This document shows, in pieces, positions 37,503 to 46,657 of a stretch of DNA of 64,000 nt. This DNA comes from Lederbergia galactosidilytica. GTDB taxonomy: Bacteria; Bacillota; Bacilli; Bacillales; Bacillaceae_C. The DNA is taken from NCBI RefSeq assembly GCF_017873565.1, contig NZ_JAGGKH010000006.1, positions 124,001-188,000 on the forward strand, written 5' to 3'. Within the stretch, counting starts at the first letter, position 1. Each line of letters starts with the position of its first letter. The notes beneath the pieces were generated by a model. That model had not been told where the DNA came from and made no database searches. It saw nothing but the letters and a program-made list of their open reading frames with translations. The position numbers and the translations under genes were made by a program.

Positions 37503-38384
37503 TTAATATGTCCATGTTTTTAAAAAATCTTTTGCTCTCAAACGTCCTGTTTTAATAAGGACGTCTTTTTTTTGGTCAGATAAATTAAATTCCGTTGTTA
37601 AACCTTCTTCTAGAGGGATAAAAATAATATCCTTCTCATGCCTTCTTGAAATATAGCGCGCATCATGAACATCTTTCATCGTACTAAATAAAGCCTCAAA
37701 CAATGATAAAGCATTTTTTATTTCCCTTTTTGGCTGTTCATCCGCTTTATAACTTAATTTAATTCCAAGGATGGGACGTTTTCTCTTGTTATCCTCATCA
37801 AACAACCAGATCGGAAAATTGCTTAATAATCCCCCATCGACAACGATGCTTTTTCCTGATAGAGAATGTAATTTTACAGGTTCAAAGAAAAAGGGAAGTC
37901 CACAACTCATTCTTACAGCTTTGGCAATTGGAAATGTTTCTTTAGGAATTCCTAATCCCTCTAGGTCATCTGGGAGCACTAATAATTTTCCCGATGATAT
38001 ATCTGATGCAATCAGCCTTAATTTCCCCTTAGGTAAATCTGAAAAAGTATACACTCCTTTATTCGCCAATTTTTGGCGAATCCAGTCCTCTAATGTTTTG
38101 CCTTGATACAGCCCCATTCTCCAATACAAACATAGCCATTTTGAGATAGGGAGAGGGATAATGGTCTTCTTTTGATCTAAAAAAGTGGAAATTTTTGTTT
38201 CATTCAAGATTTTAAGAATTTCTTTACTTGTATAGCCAGCAGCGATAAAAGCAGCCATAATTGCGCCAGCACTTGTTCCTGCTAATCTGTTAAAAGTAAT
38301 GCCCTGTTCTTCCAAGACCTCGCATGCACCCAAAAGGGCATATCCCTTTATCCCGCCACCAGAAAAGACGCCATCGACATCCAT
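37503..38384 (-). CDS. yqhO: Patatin-like phospholipase, YqhO
   Basis: 293-residue patatin-fold serine hydrolase. All elements of the Ser-Asp dyad fold are visible: oxyanion-hole GGGIKGYALLGA (residues 8-19), nucleophile in GTSAGA near residue 39, and DGG near residue 188. No signal peptide, so it probably acts on lipids at the inner face of the membrane. In B. subtilis mntR follows; here nrdJ does. Confidence 0.92.
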   Translation of the reverse strand: MDVDGVFSGGGIKGYALLGACEVLEEQGITFNRLAGTSAGAIMAAFIAAGYTSKEILKILNETKISTFLDQKKTIIPLPISKWLCLYWRMGLYQGKTLEDWIRQKLANKGVYTFSDLPKGKLRLIASDISSGKLLVLPDDLEGLGIPKETFPIAKAVRMSCGLPFFFEPVKLHSLSGKSIVVDGGLLSNFPIWLFDEDNKRKRPILGIKLSYKADEQPKREIKNALSLFEALFSTMKDVHDARYISRRHEKDIIFIPLEEGLTTEFNLSDQKKDVLIKTGRLRAKDFLKTWTY

Positions 38385-38713
38385 TCTTATCCCTCCTATT
38401 GACCAGTTCTTTTACTATTCTAGGGGGATAAAAAGAGATTTAGAACATAATACAAGCTGGAATTTGATGAGTTACAATGTTGAGCTTTATGCGAAAAGTC
38501 CACTTACTGATGATCTGAATTTTCTCACTTTTCGAGTCAGTAAAACTTAATCGCCTTTCGGACGAAAACGGAAAACTGTAGTCCTTTATTATTACGCTGT
38601 GCTTGCATTTAGCATGTCCCTCAGTTCCTTAATAAGGGGCATAAATAGACGCCCCAGCACTGTGAGTGAAAGCCACAGCTCAACTGTAGGTGGAATTTTT
38701 CTTGCTAAGATAG
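38385..38713. other. Gene-free stretch between yqhO and nrdJ
   Basis: It must hold the yqhO promoter on the minus strand but no good -35/-10 pair stands out. A hairpin GGGGC...GCCCC lies around 38635-38655. No sign of mntR or lipM remnants was found by eye. Confidence 0.4.
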
Positions 38714-38747
38714 AAAAATCCCAAATGCAAATTGATTTGGGATTTTT
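38714..38747 (-). terminator. Terminator of nrdJ
   Basis: AAAAATCCCAAAT and ATTTGGGATTTTT form a 13-bp perfect stem with an 8-base loop. It has T-rich flanks in both directions. Confidence 0.88.
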
Positions 38748-38758
38748 AAACCTATAGG

Positions 38759-41311
38759 TTATAAGCCACATTTTAATTGGGCATTACAGTTATCACAAGT
38801 ATTACAGCCACCAATATCTTTTACATTCCCTTTGCGGCAAACTGGGCATGTATCTCCAACCTCAGATCCAAAGGTAACACTTGTTGAGCGAAGATCTTGG
38901 ATTGTCTCGACAAGTACCACTGGTTCACTAAACTGTAGTTGTTCACTTGTCTCCATTGTATTATCCTCAGCCTTCAATGTAAGAACTTGAGAATCACGGC
39001 TTCCATCTACATACACCGTTCCACCTTTGGCACCTCCACGATAGAGTCGCTCATAAACCTTTTGCACTTGCTCTACTGCATAACCTTTTGGTGCATTTAC
39101 TGTTTTTGAAATGGAACTATCAATCCAACGTTGAATCACACATTGAACATCTGCGTGTGCTTCAGGAGCTAAGCTCATAGATGTCACAAACCATTCAGGT
39201 AAATTGTCTGGGTCCGTATCTGGATTTGCTTGCAAATATTCTTCCACTATATCTGCCTTTACTTCAATAAACTTACCGAGGCGACCACTTCGATAATACG
39301 TAAAGGAGAAATATGGTTCTAATCCTGTTGAAACACCTACCATAGTTCCCGTAGATCCTGTTGGAGCAACAGTAAGTAAATGTGAGTTCCGAATACCATG
39401 TTCTAAAATAGATTCCCTAATATCTTCTGGCATCCGTTTCATATAACCCGTTTCAATAAAAGCTTTACGCAATCTGTTTGTATCTTCCTCTGATTTACCT
39501 TGAAGGAACGGGAAGCTTCCTTTTTCTTGAGCGATTTTAATCGATTCACGATAGGCTTCTGTAGCAATTGTTTCAAACACTTGATCAACTAACTGATTTC
39601 CTTCAGTAGATCCATATTCCTTTTCACAATAGATTAAGAGATCTGCAAGCCCCATTACACCAAGGCCTACACGTCTTTCTCCAAGCGCCTGTGTTTTATT
39701 ATCCTCTAAGAAATATGGAGTGGCATTGATCACATTATCCTGCATTCTAACACCAATTCTAACTGTTTGTTTTAATTTCTCAATGTCTACTACTTTCTTT
39801 TCTCGATCTGCCATATTAGCAAGATTGACAGCAGCTAGATTACAAACAGAATACGGTGCAAGTGGCTGTTCACCACATGGATTAGTGGCAACGACCTTTT
39901 GACCGTATGCTTTTGCATTTGTCATGTCATTAGCATTATCAATAAAGAAAATCCCTGGTTCAGCAGAATATGTCGCACAAATATTGATCAAATTCCACAA
40001 TTCTTTTGCTTTAATGTTTCGGTATGTACGCACTTTATGACCAAGCTTTTCCCACTCACGTACATCACCAACATTATGCCATTCTTCATTATAAATTTTC
40101 ATAGCTTCTTCGTCATAATTTTCAACGTCTGGGAAACGAAGCTCATATTCGCCATCTGCATCAACAGCATCCATAAATTCTTTAGTTAAACAAACAGAAA
40201 TATTAGCTCCTGTTAAAAACTCTGAATTATGCACAGAATATGTGCCACCTTCGTTTAACTTTTCCTCAGCCTCACGGAAAATAGACTCATCAAAGCCGCC
40301 ATATCCGGGCATATTACGGTAGTTAAGAATTCCTTGGTACATTGCTTCTTCTGTTTGGGTTAAAGGAGTAAATTTCAATTTATCTTTCGCATGTTTTTTA
40401 ATCATCGGATCTGTTGTATTTTCGATTAAAAATCTTAAAATCCGTGGATTTTGCATTTTAGAAATGATGAATTCCACAATATCTGGATGCCAGGAAGATA
40501 ACATGATCATTTGAGCCCCTCTTCGAGACCCACCTTGTTCAACTAAATGTGTAAGCTTTGCGATATCATCAAGCCATGAAACAGATCCAGAGGATTTACC
40601 GTTAACACCACGAGCAAGTGTATTCCGCGGTCTTAGCGTGGATCCATTCGTACCAACTCCGCCACCTCTACTCATAATCTCCATTACTTGCTTACGATGC
40701 TCAGAAATACCTTCTCGAGAATCTGGCACAAATGGCATCACATAACAATTAAAATAAGTTACATCTGTTTCAGAGCCAGCACCATATAAAACTCGACCTG
40801 CTGGAATAAAATTCAAGCTTGAAAGTTCTTGATAAAATTTCTCAAACCATTCTTGTCTTTTTTCTGCTGTCTCTTCTACTGCAGCTAAACCATTAGCATT
40901 TCTTTTTGCAATTTGCTCATAAAATACTTCCAACGGTTTTTCAATGACGTCAAGTGGACGAACAATCAGGCCGGTCTTTCTTTCTTCTGCTTCGTCCAAA
41001 GAATTACGGAATTCTTCTTCTACAAGAACTTTCGCTGTATTCTCTTCCCAATCAATCGATTGGATAAAACCTAATCCTCTTGCCGGAAATTTCGGATCAT
41101 CTTTAATCGTTAATACGATAAAGTCACCGGCAGCTAATGTTAGTTTTTCTGTATCCTTAAAGGCATATCGATCAATCATAACGAGACGAGAAACTCCCTT
41201 ATGAGTGATCTTCATATCTGCTGTAATGGGAAACACTTGTTCAAACTGTCGAATATCCTTATTCAATCTTTCAATATTCAAATTCGAATATTGTTGGAAA
41301 GCTGTTGCCAT
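38759..41311 (-). CDS. nrdJ: Adenosylcobalamin-dependent (class II) ribonucleotide reductase
   Basis: 850-residue enzyme making deoxyribonucleotides with a B12-derived radical, so it works with or without oxygen. The ten-stranded barrel core is seen from FIPAGRVLYGAG through NCYVMPF, ATNPCGEQPLAPYSVCNL with the finger-loop Cys, and the C-terminal MPEDI...APTGSTGTMVG. The protein ends with a CxxC-rich tail (CPVCRKGN...CNTCDNCNAQLKCGL) that likely serves redox recycling. Insert-free length is typical for Bacilli. Two NrdR boxes sit at its promoter. It lies between yqhO and yqhL, where B. subtilis has mntR and lipM. Confidence 0.95.
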   Translation of the reverse strand: MATAFQQYSNLNIERLNKDIRQFEQVFPITADMKITHKGVSRLVMIDRYAFKDTEKLTLAAGDFIVLTIKDDPKFPARGLGFIQSIDWEENTAKVLVEEEFRNSLDEAEERKTGLIVRPLDVIEKPLEVFYEQIAKRNANGLAAVEETAEKRQEWFEKFYQELSSLNFIPAGRVLYGAGSETDVTYFNCYVMPFVPDSREGISEHRKQVMEIMSRGGGVGTNGSTLRPRNTLARGVNGKSSGSVSWLDDIAKLTHLVEQGGSRRGAQMIMLSSWHPDIVEFIISKMQNPRILRFLIENTTDPMIKKHAKDKLKFTPLTQTEEAMYQGILNYRNMPGYGGFDESIFREAEEKLNEGGTYSVHNSEFLTGANISVCLTKEFMDAVDADGEYELRFPDVENYDEEAMKIYNEEWHNVGDVREWEKLGHKVRTYRNIKAKELWNLINICATYSAEPGIFFIDNANDMTNAKAYGQKVVATNPCGEQPLAPYSVCNLAAVNLANMADREKKVVDIEKLKQTVRIGVRMQDNVINATPYFLEDNKTQALGERRVGLGVMGLADLLIYCEKEYGSTEGNQLVDQVFETIATEAYRESIKIAQEKGSFPFLQGKSEEDTNRLRKAFIETGYMKRMPEDIRESILEHGIRNSHLLTVAPTGSTGTMVGVSTGLEPYFSFTYYRSGRLGKFIEVKADIVEEYLQANPDTDPDNLPEWFVTSMSLAPEAHADVQCVIQRWIDSSISKTVNAPKGYAVEQVQKVYERLYRGGAKGGTVYVDGSRDSQVLTLKAEDNTMETSEQLQFSEPVVLVETIQDLRSTSVTFGSEVGDTCPVCRKGNVKDIGGCNTCDNCNAQLKCGL

Positions 41312-41372
41312 TTAACTAACTCCTCTCTACATCCTAAGAAACACATTATTTCTTATAAGATAATCTCTACTA

Positions 41373-41424
41373 ACACTATATATTGTTTCTGACCTATTAT
41401 CAAACACAATATATTGTAAATCAA
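41373..41424 (-). promoter_or_regulatory. nrdJ promoter with two NrdR boxes
   Basis: The boxes are ACACTATATATTGTTT (41373-41388) and ACACAATATATTGTAA (41404-41419), each close to the acaCwATATaTwGtgt NrdR consensus and exactly 31 bases (three turns) apart. A SigA-type promoter lies in the same place: TTGATT (41419-41424), 17 bases, GATAAT (41396-41401) on the minus strand. One box fills the spacer and the other lies just past the -10, an ideal layout for repression by NrdR when dATP is plentiful. Confidence 0.85.
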
Positions 41425-41659
41425 GTAAAATGCTTTTTCTTTTTGTCAAATCCGAAAATGGATGATATCACGAGAAAAACGAGGATAGTTTATGAAATTA
41501 ACAAGAAAAACGACGATTTTGGACATTTTTCTATTTGTTTTTCAGTTATTCATCTATCATATTAAAATTTCTCATGAATCATATAAAAGTTTTGATAAAG
41601 GCCGCCTTGAATAATATAATAAAAAATAGGCTTGTTTACCAGAGGGGGGAAGAAAAAAA

Positions 41660-42055
41660 TTGACAGCTTTATACACATTACTTGTTATTCTAGGGATTAT
41701 CATCATATTTTCCCTATATAATTTTTTTCGTCAAAAGAAAATTTTAAACACACTATCAGAAGATGAATTTCGTTCAGGTTATCGAAAAGCACAGCTTATT
41801 GATGTGCGTGAACCAAATGAGTTTGATGCCGGCCATATTTTAGGAGCGCGCAACATCCCTATTTCGCAATTAAAAAATAGAATGAAAGAAATTCGTCCTG
41901 ATAAACCAGTATATCTTTACTGTCAAAGTGGAATGCGTAGTGGGAGAGCCGGGCAAATGCTATACAAAAAAGGATACAAACAGCTTTACCATCTACAAGG
42001 TGGATTTAAAAAATGGTCGGGTAAAATAAAAGCCACAAAAAAATATAATAGTTAA
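41660..42055 (+). CDS. yqhL: Membrane-anchored rhodanese-like protein YqhL
   Basis: 131 residues: one N-terminal membrane helix (residues 4-21) and a rhodanese domain with the active-site Cys88 in YCQSGMRSGRAG. Rhodaneses carry sulfur as persulfide; the physiological partner is unknown. Start TTG at 41660 follows GGGGGGAAG. It ends with a compact terminator. In B. subtilis the gcv operon lies next; here it is absent. Confidence 0.93.
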   Translation: MTALYTLLVILGIIIIFSLYNFFRQKKILNTLSEDEFRSGYRKAQLIDVREPNEFDAGHILGARNIPISQLKNRMKEIRPDKPVYLYCQSGMRSGRAGQMLYKKGYKQLYHLQGGFKKWSGKIKATKKYNS

Positions 42056-42060
42056 TCCAG

Positions 42061-42086
42061 ACACCGCAGATACCTGCGGTGTTTTA
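42061..42086 (+). terminator. Terminator of yqhL
   Basis: ACACCGCAG-ATAC-CTGCGGTGT (42061-42082) is followed by TTTTAA. Confidence 0.85.
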
Positions 42087-42674
42087 AACATCTAAACAAA
42101 ATCCTATTCATTATTAAGTATCAACTAATTTATTTCCGCTTGTCGAAAAATAATGCGACAAAGCTTTAGAATGACGCAAATGGATGATGCTCCCCTTCGA
42201 GGACGGCTAATGGGCACCAAGCTAATATGAAGTCACATATTTAGCTTTTGATGCTTCCTTTTCCACTGTCGCGTCTTAAGTAAGTGCCGAAAAACTATAT
42301 AATGATCGATCTTTTGATTCAAAGCAGCTACAGATACGGAGACTTCTATGGGATGTATGAGATCGGCGTTTGGTAAAATTGAGGAGACAGATTTTCGTAT
42401 GCGGAATACAAGGTATATGTGGGGCTACAGTTAAGGGATAATTTTTTATCTTTTTCAGTAGCCCTTCTTAATTCCCTGTAGGAGTCTCGCCTATTCCAAT
42501 TATTAGTAAGGCTGATCACTTCATCATTTCTAATTCCAATCCCCTAAATATCTGAATTCTATCCCTTTTCCTTCCTAAGTAAAAATATATTATTGCTTTT
42601 TTGGATATACTAATACCTACTTGATTTATAGGCTCCATATTCTAATATGTTTCATCGAGTTACAGGAGGTACTT
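42087..42674. other. 590-base gene-free region where gcvT-gcvPA-gcvPB is expected
   Basis: No glycine-cleavage genes and no glycine-riboswitch core (GGAGAG...CUCAGGCAAAAGGAC) are seen. Two hairpins stand out: AAGCTAATATG with CATATTTAGCTT (42219-42247), and GGGCTAC...GTAGCCC (near 42422-42466). The yqhH ribosome site AGGAGG is at the end. Confidence 0.45.
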
Positions 42675-44357
42675 ATGTCCGTAAAAATACAATTTGACCA
42701 AGAGTGGAAAAAAGATTTTGTAGAAAAATTTGAAAAAGATGGCCCATGGGCTAATTTACAGCTTTTTAAACTTGCGATGACAACCGAAAAACATTTAACA
42801 ATCCCAACATTCGAAGGGTTAGTTGCACCAAAATACTTACAACAATTAACTCCTTTGCCCCATCAATTAGAAACCGCTCAACAAGTAGTTGAAAATATGA
42901 ACGGCAAAGCGATTTTGGCTGATGAGGTCGGGCTAGGGAAAACAATCGAAGCTGGGTTAATTTTAAAAGAATATATGATCAGGGGATTAGTAAAAAAAGC
43001 TCTGATTCTAGTACCAGCGTCGCTTGTCTCTCAGTGGGTTAGCGAATTGAATGAAAAGTTTCACATTCCTGCTGTTCCCCAGAGGAAAAGTTATGTGTGG
43101 GACCAATTTTCTGTAGTTGTTTCCTCTATTGACACTGCTAAGCGTAGCCCACATCAAGAAATAATCGCTGAACAAAATTACGATCTTATCGTGATCGATG
43201 AAGCTCATAAATTAAAAAATCCTAAAACTAAAAACTATCAATTTGTCCAATCTCTTAAGAAAAAGTTTTGCCTGTTATTAACTGCTACACCTATTCAAAA
43301 TAAAATTGAAGAAATTTTTCACCTTGTTTCTTTACTTAAACCTGGACATTTAGGATCTGAAAGTGGCTTTTTAGATCAATATAAAAACAAAAAAACGTCA
43401 CTTCAACAAGACGAATATTTAAAAGAATTAGTAAATAAAGTAATGATTCGAAATAGAAGAGGAGAAACAGGAGTTGAATGGCCTGAACGCCATGTGGAAA
43501 GTGTTTTGATTAATTTTTCAAAGGAAGAAAAAGAATTATATGATGCCATTGATTCATTGAAAAGTGTAGAAAATGGCTTTGTTGCCCATGGTTTTTCTCT
43601 TCTTACCCTTAAAAGAGAGGCATGTAGTAGTAGGGAAGCAGTTTTTCTGACTTTAAAAAATATGTTCAATAAAATTGACAATCCTTCTCAAACAATTATC
43701 GAGAAAATGAATTTTGTCAAAAACAAAATTGATTTGGTTCAACAAAACTCAAAAGCAGAAAAGGCTTTAGAACTCATTCAATCGATTAATGATAAAGTCA
43801 TTATCTTTACGGAATACCGTGCAACACAATTATATTTACAATGGTTTTTACAAAAAAATGGTATCCGCTCTGTTCCTTTCAGAGGTGGTTTTAAACGTGG
43901 TAAGAAAGATTGGATGCGGGAACTATTTAAAAATCATGCCCAAGTGCTTATTGCTACTGAAGCGGGTGGAGAAGGAATCAACTTACAATTTTGCTCCCAT
44001 ATTATTAATTTTGATTTACCATGGAATCCCATGCGTTTAGAGCAACGAATCGGGAGAATACACCGTTTAGGTCAGGAAAATAATGTTCACATTTACAATT
44101 TCTCGATCAAAGATACCATCGAGGAGCATATTTTAAAACTTCTTTATGAAAAAATAAATTTATTTGAAAGAATTGTCGGTGAATTGGACGAAATCCTCAC
44201 AAAGTTTGATCACTTAAATATGGAAGAATATGTGAAAGATATTTTTCAATCCTCCCACTCTGAAGGCGAAATGAAAATTAAAATGGAGAATCTCTCTTCC
44301 ATCATCCAATTTGCTGATACTATTAGAAAGGACGATGATAATATTGCAGCAGAGTGA
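42675..44357 (+). CDS. yqhH: SNF2-family helicase-like ATPase YqhH
   Basis: 560-residue RapA/SNF2-type ATPase. Motif I DEVGLGKTIEAG (near residue 78), motif II VIDEAHKLKN (near 173), motif III LTATPIQN, and C-terminal motifs (FTEYRATQ, ATEAGGEGINLQ, QRIGRIHRLGQ) are complete. A role in remodelling nucleic-acid-protein complexes such as recycling of RNA polymerase is plausible but unproven. The ATG at 42675 follows AGGAGGTACTT; an upstream frame extension is rejected. It overlaps yqhG. Confidence 0.92.
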   Translation: MSVKIQFDQEWKKDFVEKFEKDGPWANLQLFKLAMTTEKHLTIPTFEGLVAPKYLQQLTPLPHQLETAQQVVENMNGKAILADEVGLGKTIEAGLILKEYMIRGLVKKALILVPASLVSQWVSELNEKFHIPAVPQRKSYVWDQFSVVVSSIDTAKRSPHQEIIAEQNYDLIVIDEAHKLKNPKTKNYQFVQSLKKKFCLLLTATPIQNKIEEIFHLVSLLKPGHLGSESGFLDQYKNKKTSLQQDEYLKELVNKVMIRNRRGETGVEWPERHVESVLINFSKEEKELYDAIDSLKSVENGFVAHGFSLLTLKREACSSREAVFLTLKNMFNKIDNPSQTIIEKMNFVKNKIDLVQQNSKAEKALELIQSINDKVIIFTEYRATQLYLQWFLQKNGIRSVPFRGGFKRGKKDWMRELFKNHAQVLIATEAGGEGINLQFCSHIINFDLPWNPMRLEQRIGRIHRLGQENNVHIYNFSIKDTIEEHILKLLYEKINLFERIVGELDEILTKFDHLNMEEYVKDIFQSSHSEGEMKIKMENLSSIIQFADTIRKDDDNIAAE

Positions 44358-45141
44358 AATTCGCGAATATCTTGAAACCTTTTTTAAAGAAAATGATTGC
44401 CAAATTGAAAAAAATGAACCTAGCTATATGACTGTGCAACTAACAATTGACATGGATAAAGCCTTAATGAATCGGCCCTTCTACTGGACTTATTTAGAAA
44501 AAACCGGTGGAACACCCAATCCAATGAAGGTTCATTTAATTACAGATCCTAAACGAGCACCAGCTGACTTAAAAGGAGAAGTAATCCATTTTGGGGCCCC
44601 ACGTCTCCATCAGCTCTTTGCCCTTACGAAGCAAAGAGCTGCCTTTATACGTCTTTATGAAAATCCTAATAAAGTGAGTATAAATAAACAGATTCCTTTA
44701 CACCCGTGGTTAATGCTAAATATTAAAATCTCTTATGAATGTGATAGAAAGAAGGATATTCTAAGATCGCTTGGCTTAAATTTGATAAATGGAATTTTAA
44801 TCGACCAATTTTTTGATAAAATGGAGCAGACAAATCTCCAGCCAAAAATTCCTGATTATTGCTTCACAGTATCCCCTATGATTAAACCGGAAAGTGGTTT
44901 AAAAAGGATGGAGACCTATTTAGAAAAAGAACTTCAATCCGCAGACCATCGGTGGGCTGAAGAAGCGAAATTACGTTGGAAGCAAGATTTAGAGCTCTTA
45001 GATCATTTCTATGAAGACCAAGATGAAAAACCTGAAACTTACGAAGTTGAAAAAAAAGCATTACAAGACCAATATGAGCCCCGTATAAATATCGAAATTA
45101 TTAATGGAGGGATCTTCTATTTAAATGCTCTACCTCAATAA
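44335..45141 (+). CDS. yqhG: YqhG family protein
   Basis: 268 residues, no membrane segment and no catalytic motif recognised; function unknown. The segment RPFYWTYLEKTGG...PNPMKVHLITDP is characteristic of the family. It overlaps the yqhH end by 23 bases, so the two are coupled. The start is uncertain: ATG 44335 sits very near AAAGGA, TTG 44344 is slightly far, and a longer ATG at 44311 is unlikely. Confidence 0.88.
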   Translation: MIILQQSEIREYLETFFKENDCQIEKNEPSYMTVQLTIDMDKALMNRPFYWTYLEKTGGTPNPMKVHLITDPKRAPADLKGEVIHFGAPRLHQLFALTKQRAAFIRLYENPNKVSINKQIPLHPWLMLNIKISYECDRKKDILRSLGLNLINGILIDQFFDKMEQTNLQPKIPDYCFTVSPMIKPESGLKRMETYLEKELQSADHRWAEEAKLRWKQDLELLDHFYEDQDEKPETYEVEKKALQDQYEPRINIEIINGGIFYLNALPQ

Positions 45142-45164
45142 AATTTTAAAACTTGTAGCTTCTA

Positions 45165-45209
45165 TAAAAGAGATAGGCCTTACTCTTGATGAGTTAGGCC
45201 TATCTTTTA
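45165..45209. terminator. Bidirectional terminator between yqhG and yqzE
   Basis: GATAGGCCTTACTC pairs with GAGTTAGGCCTATC, flanked by AAAAGA and CTTTTAA. It serves converging yqhG and yqzE. Confidence 0.85.
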
Positions 45210-45373
45210 AATATCATCCGAATCGAATAAGGCATTAGTCCAAACCATTGATATAATTTTGGTGGACTAGCCTCTTTCCGCTTTAATCTTATTTGTTTGC
45301 GTTCGGCTTTCGGTCGTTCAAAATGTTTAATAAAGGTCTCTGTCATGTATCTCATATAATCATCAAACGACAT
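45200..45373 (-). CDS. yqzE: YqzE family small protein
   Basis: 57 residues with the family start MSFDDYMRYMTETFIKHFE and a basic middle (ERKQIRLKRKE). Function unknown; in B. subtilis it is next to comGG. The ATG at 45373 follows AGAGGTGA; the longer upstream frame overlaps no ribosome site. Here aroK separates it from the comG operon. Confidence 0.88.
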   Translation of the reverse strand: MSFDDYMRYMTETFIKHFERPKAERKQIRLKRKEASPPKLYQWFGLMPYSIRMIFKR

Positions 45374-45446
45374 CGCCTTCACCTCTCTACAATTAGGAAC
45401 TACTTTTTGGAAAATCATTCCTTTGTAAAAAGTATAACCAATTGAG

Positions 45447-45956
45447 TTAGCAAACATTCATTTCTTTATTAATGGTATTGGCCACTTCTTCAATGGATAA
45501 ATCTGTTGTATCCACTACAAAAGACGCGCACTCCAAATATAAAGGCAGTCTAGTTTGATACATCTCAGTAATCTCTTCTAGACTTTTATTTTGAATGAGC
45601 GGTCTACCACTATCTAACCCGACTCGTTCAAGAACAGTTTGGGGAGCGGCTTGAAGAAAAATCGTTTTACCTGTTTTTAATACCTCCCGATTAGCTTTTT
45701 TTAATATTATCCCTCCACCCGTCGTAGTGATCACAGATTTTTGTGATAACTCCACTAATACTTCGGTCTCAATTTCCCGGAACCTCTCTTCTCCATACTG
45801 AGCAAATATTTGCGGGATCTCCATCTTCATCTTTCTTGCAATTTCTTGATCTGTATCTATCACGGAATATCCGCAAATTTCTGCTAATTTCTCACCAACT
45901 GAGGTTTTTCCAGCCCCCATAAACCCGATTATAAATAACGGTTCCTTTACATTCAA
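45447..45956 (-). CDS. aroK: Shikimate kinase
   Basis: 169-residue P-loop kinase phosphorylating shikimate in aromatic amino acid synthesis. P-loop GFMGAGKT at residues 11-18, the DTDQEI motif with Asp34-type shikimate ligand near residue 35, RFREIE near 59, and GGGIIL near 79. It lies 63 bases after the shortened comGG. Same enzyme as B. subtilis AroI. Confidence 0.94.
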   Translation of the reverse strand: MNVKEPLFIIGFMGAGKTSVGEKLAEICGYSVIDTDQEIARKMKMEIPQIFAQYGEERFREIETEVLVELSQKSVITTTGGGIILKKANREVLKTGKTIFLQAAPQTVLERVGLDSGRPLIQNKSLEEITEMYQTRLPLYLECASFVVDTTDLSIEEVANTINKEMNVC

Positions 45957-46019
45957 AACAATGTTCCCCCTTGTTTCACACTCTCATGTAACGCTATTCT
46001 ATCATTAATTTTCTTTATT

Positions 46020-46205
46020 TTATATTTGTAATTCATTTTGTTGAATTATTTCCTTTATTTCTCTCTGATAATAAGATTGAATTTCTTTTATATACCCCCA
46101 TTCCGATGTATAGATATATATCATTTCGCCAATAAAAATTAAAACCAACGCACAAACGAGCATAACAAGAGGATAAATGGCTCCTTTTTCTTGCTTTATA
46201 ATCAT
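46020..46205 (-). CDS. comGG: ComGG-like competence protein, short
   Basis: 61 residues: an N-terminal membrane helix (about residues 11-29, with KGAIYPLVMLVCALVLIF) as in ComGG, then about 30 residues. B. subtilis ComGG has about 124 residues, so half is missing. No continuation was found in the other frames downstream; the 63 bases to aroK are non-coding. It overlaps comGF by four bases. It may be non-functional or a naturally short minor pilin. Confidence 0.72.
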   Translation of the reverse strand: MIIKQEKGAIYPLVMLVCALVLIFIGEMIYIYTSEWGYIKEIQSYYQREIKEIIQQNELQI

Positions 46206-46657
46206 CCTGCCTCCTTAATAGTAAAACTTGTTTCATCTTTTAGCCCGTCTATAAACTCGACTTTTATCTGGAGCATTTCTTCATTCAATATAAAATCAAG
46301 CCTATGAATTTTTTGTAGGACAATTTCATGACCAAGTTTATTCACATTCCTCCGTATCGATCGGCCATACGGCTCATAGGCAATTATTTGGTTACTTTTT
46401 TCTAAAATAAGCGTTGTTTTCGATTCTACTCTCAAGACATTAATTTGCTCAGCTTCTCTAAGCTCCTTTCGTAATCCAATGATAAATAAATTCCATTCAT
46501 AATCTTGATCTGTCTCCACGATACTATCTAATGTATACATCGTTTGCAGGATGAATGGTAATATTGACATGATTAAAGTTATTAACATGATCGAAAATAG
46601 CGTTTCTAATAAAGTAAAACCTGACTGATTATTGAACACATTTTTGCTTATCTTCAT
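46202..46657 (-). CDS. comGF: Competence minor pseudopilin ComGF
   Basis: 151 residues with a type IV pilin-like N-terminus: a basic leader, then SGFTLLETLFSIML and a hydrophobic helix to about residue 45. The pre-pilin peptidase site is G|FTLLE. The ATG at 46657 gives the expected short leader, but its spacing to AGGAG is long (14), so an upstream start is possible. It overlaps comGE. Confidence 0.85.
   Translation of the reverse strand: MKISKNVFNNQSGFTLLETLFSIMLITLIMSILPFILQTMYTLDSIVETDQDYEWNLFIIGLRKELREAEQINVLRVESKTTLILEKSNQIIAYEPYGRSIRRNVNKLGHEIVLQKIHRLDFILNEEMLQIKVEFIDGLKDETSFTIKEAG

Noticed and set aside
41312-41659. Cobalamin riboswitch before nrdJ
   Set aside because: The leader is short and lacks the GCCACTG B12 box; NrdR boxes account for regulation.
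42087-42674. Glycine riboswitch remnant
   Set aside because: The stretch GTCCTCGAAGGGGAG on the minus strand looks faintly similar, but the conserved core and tandem layout are absent.
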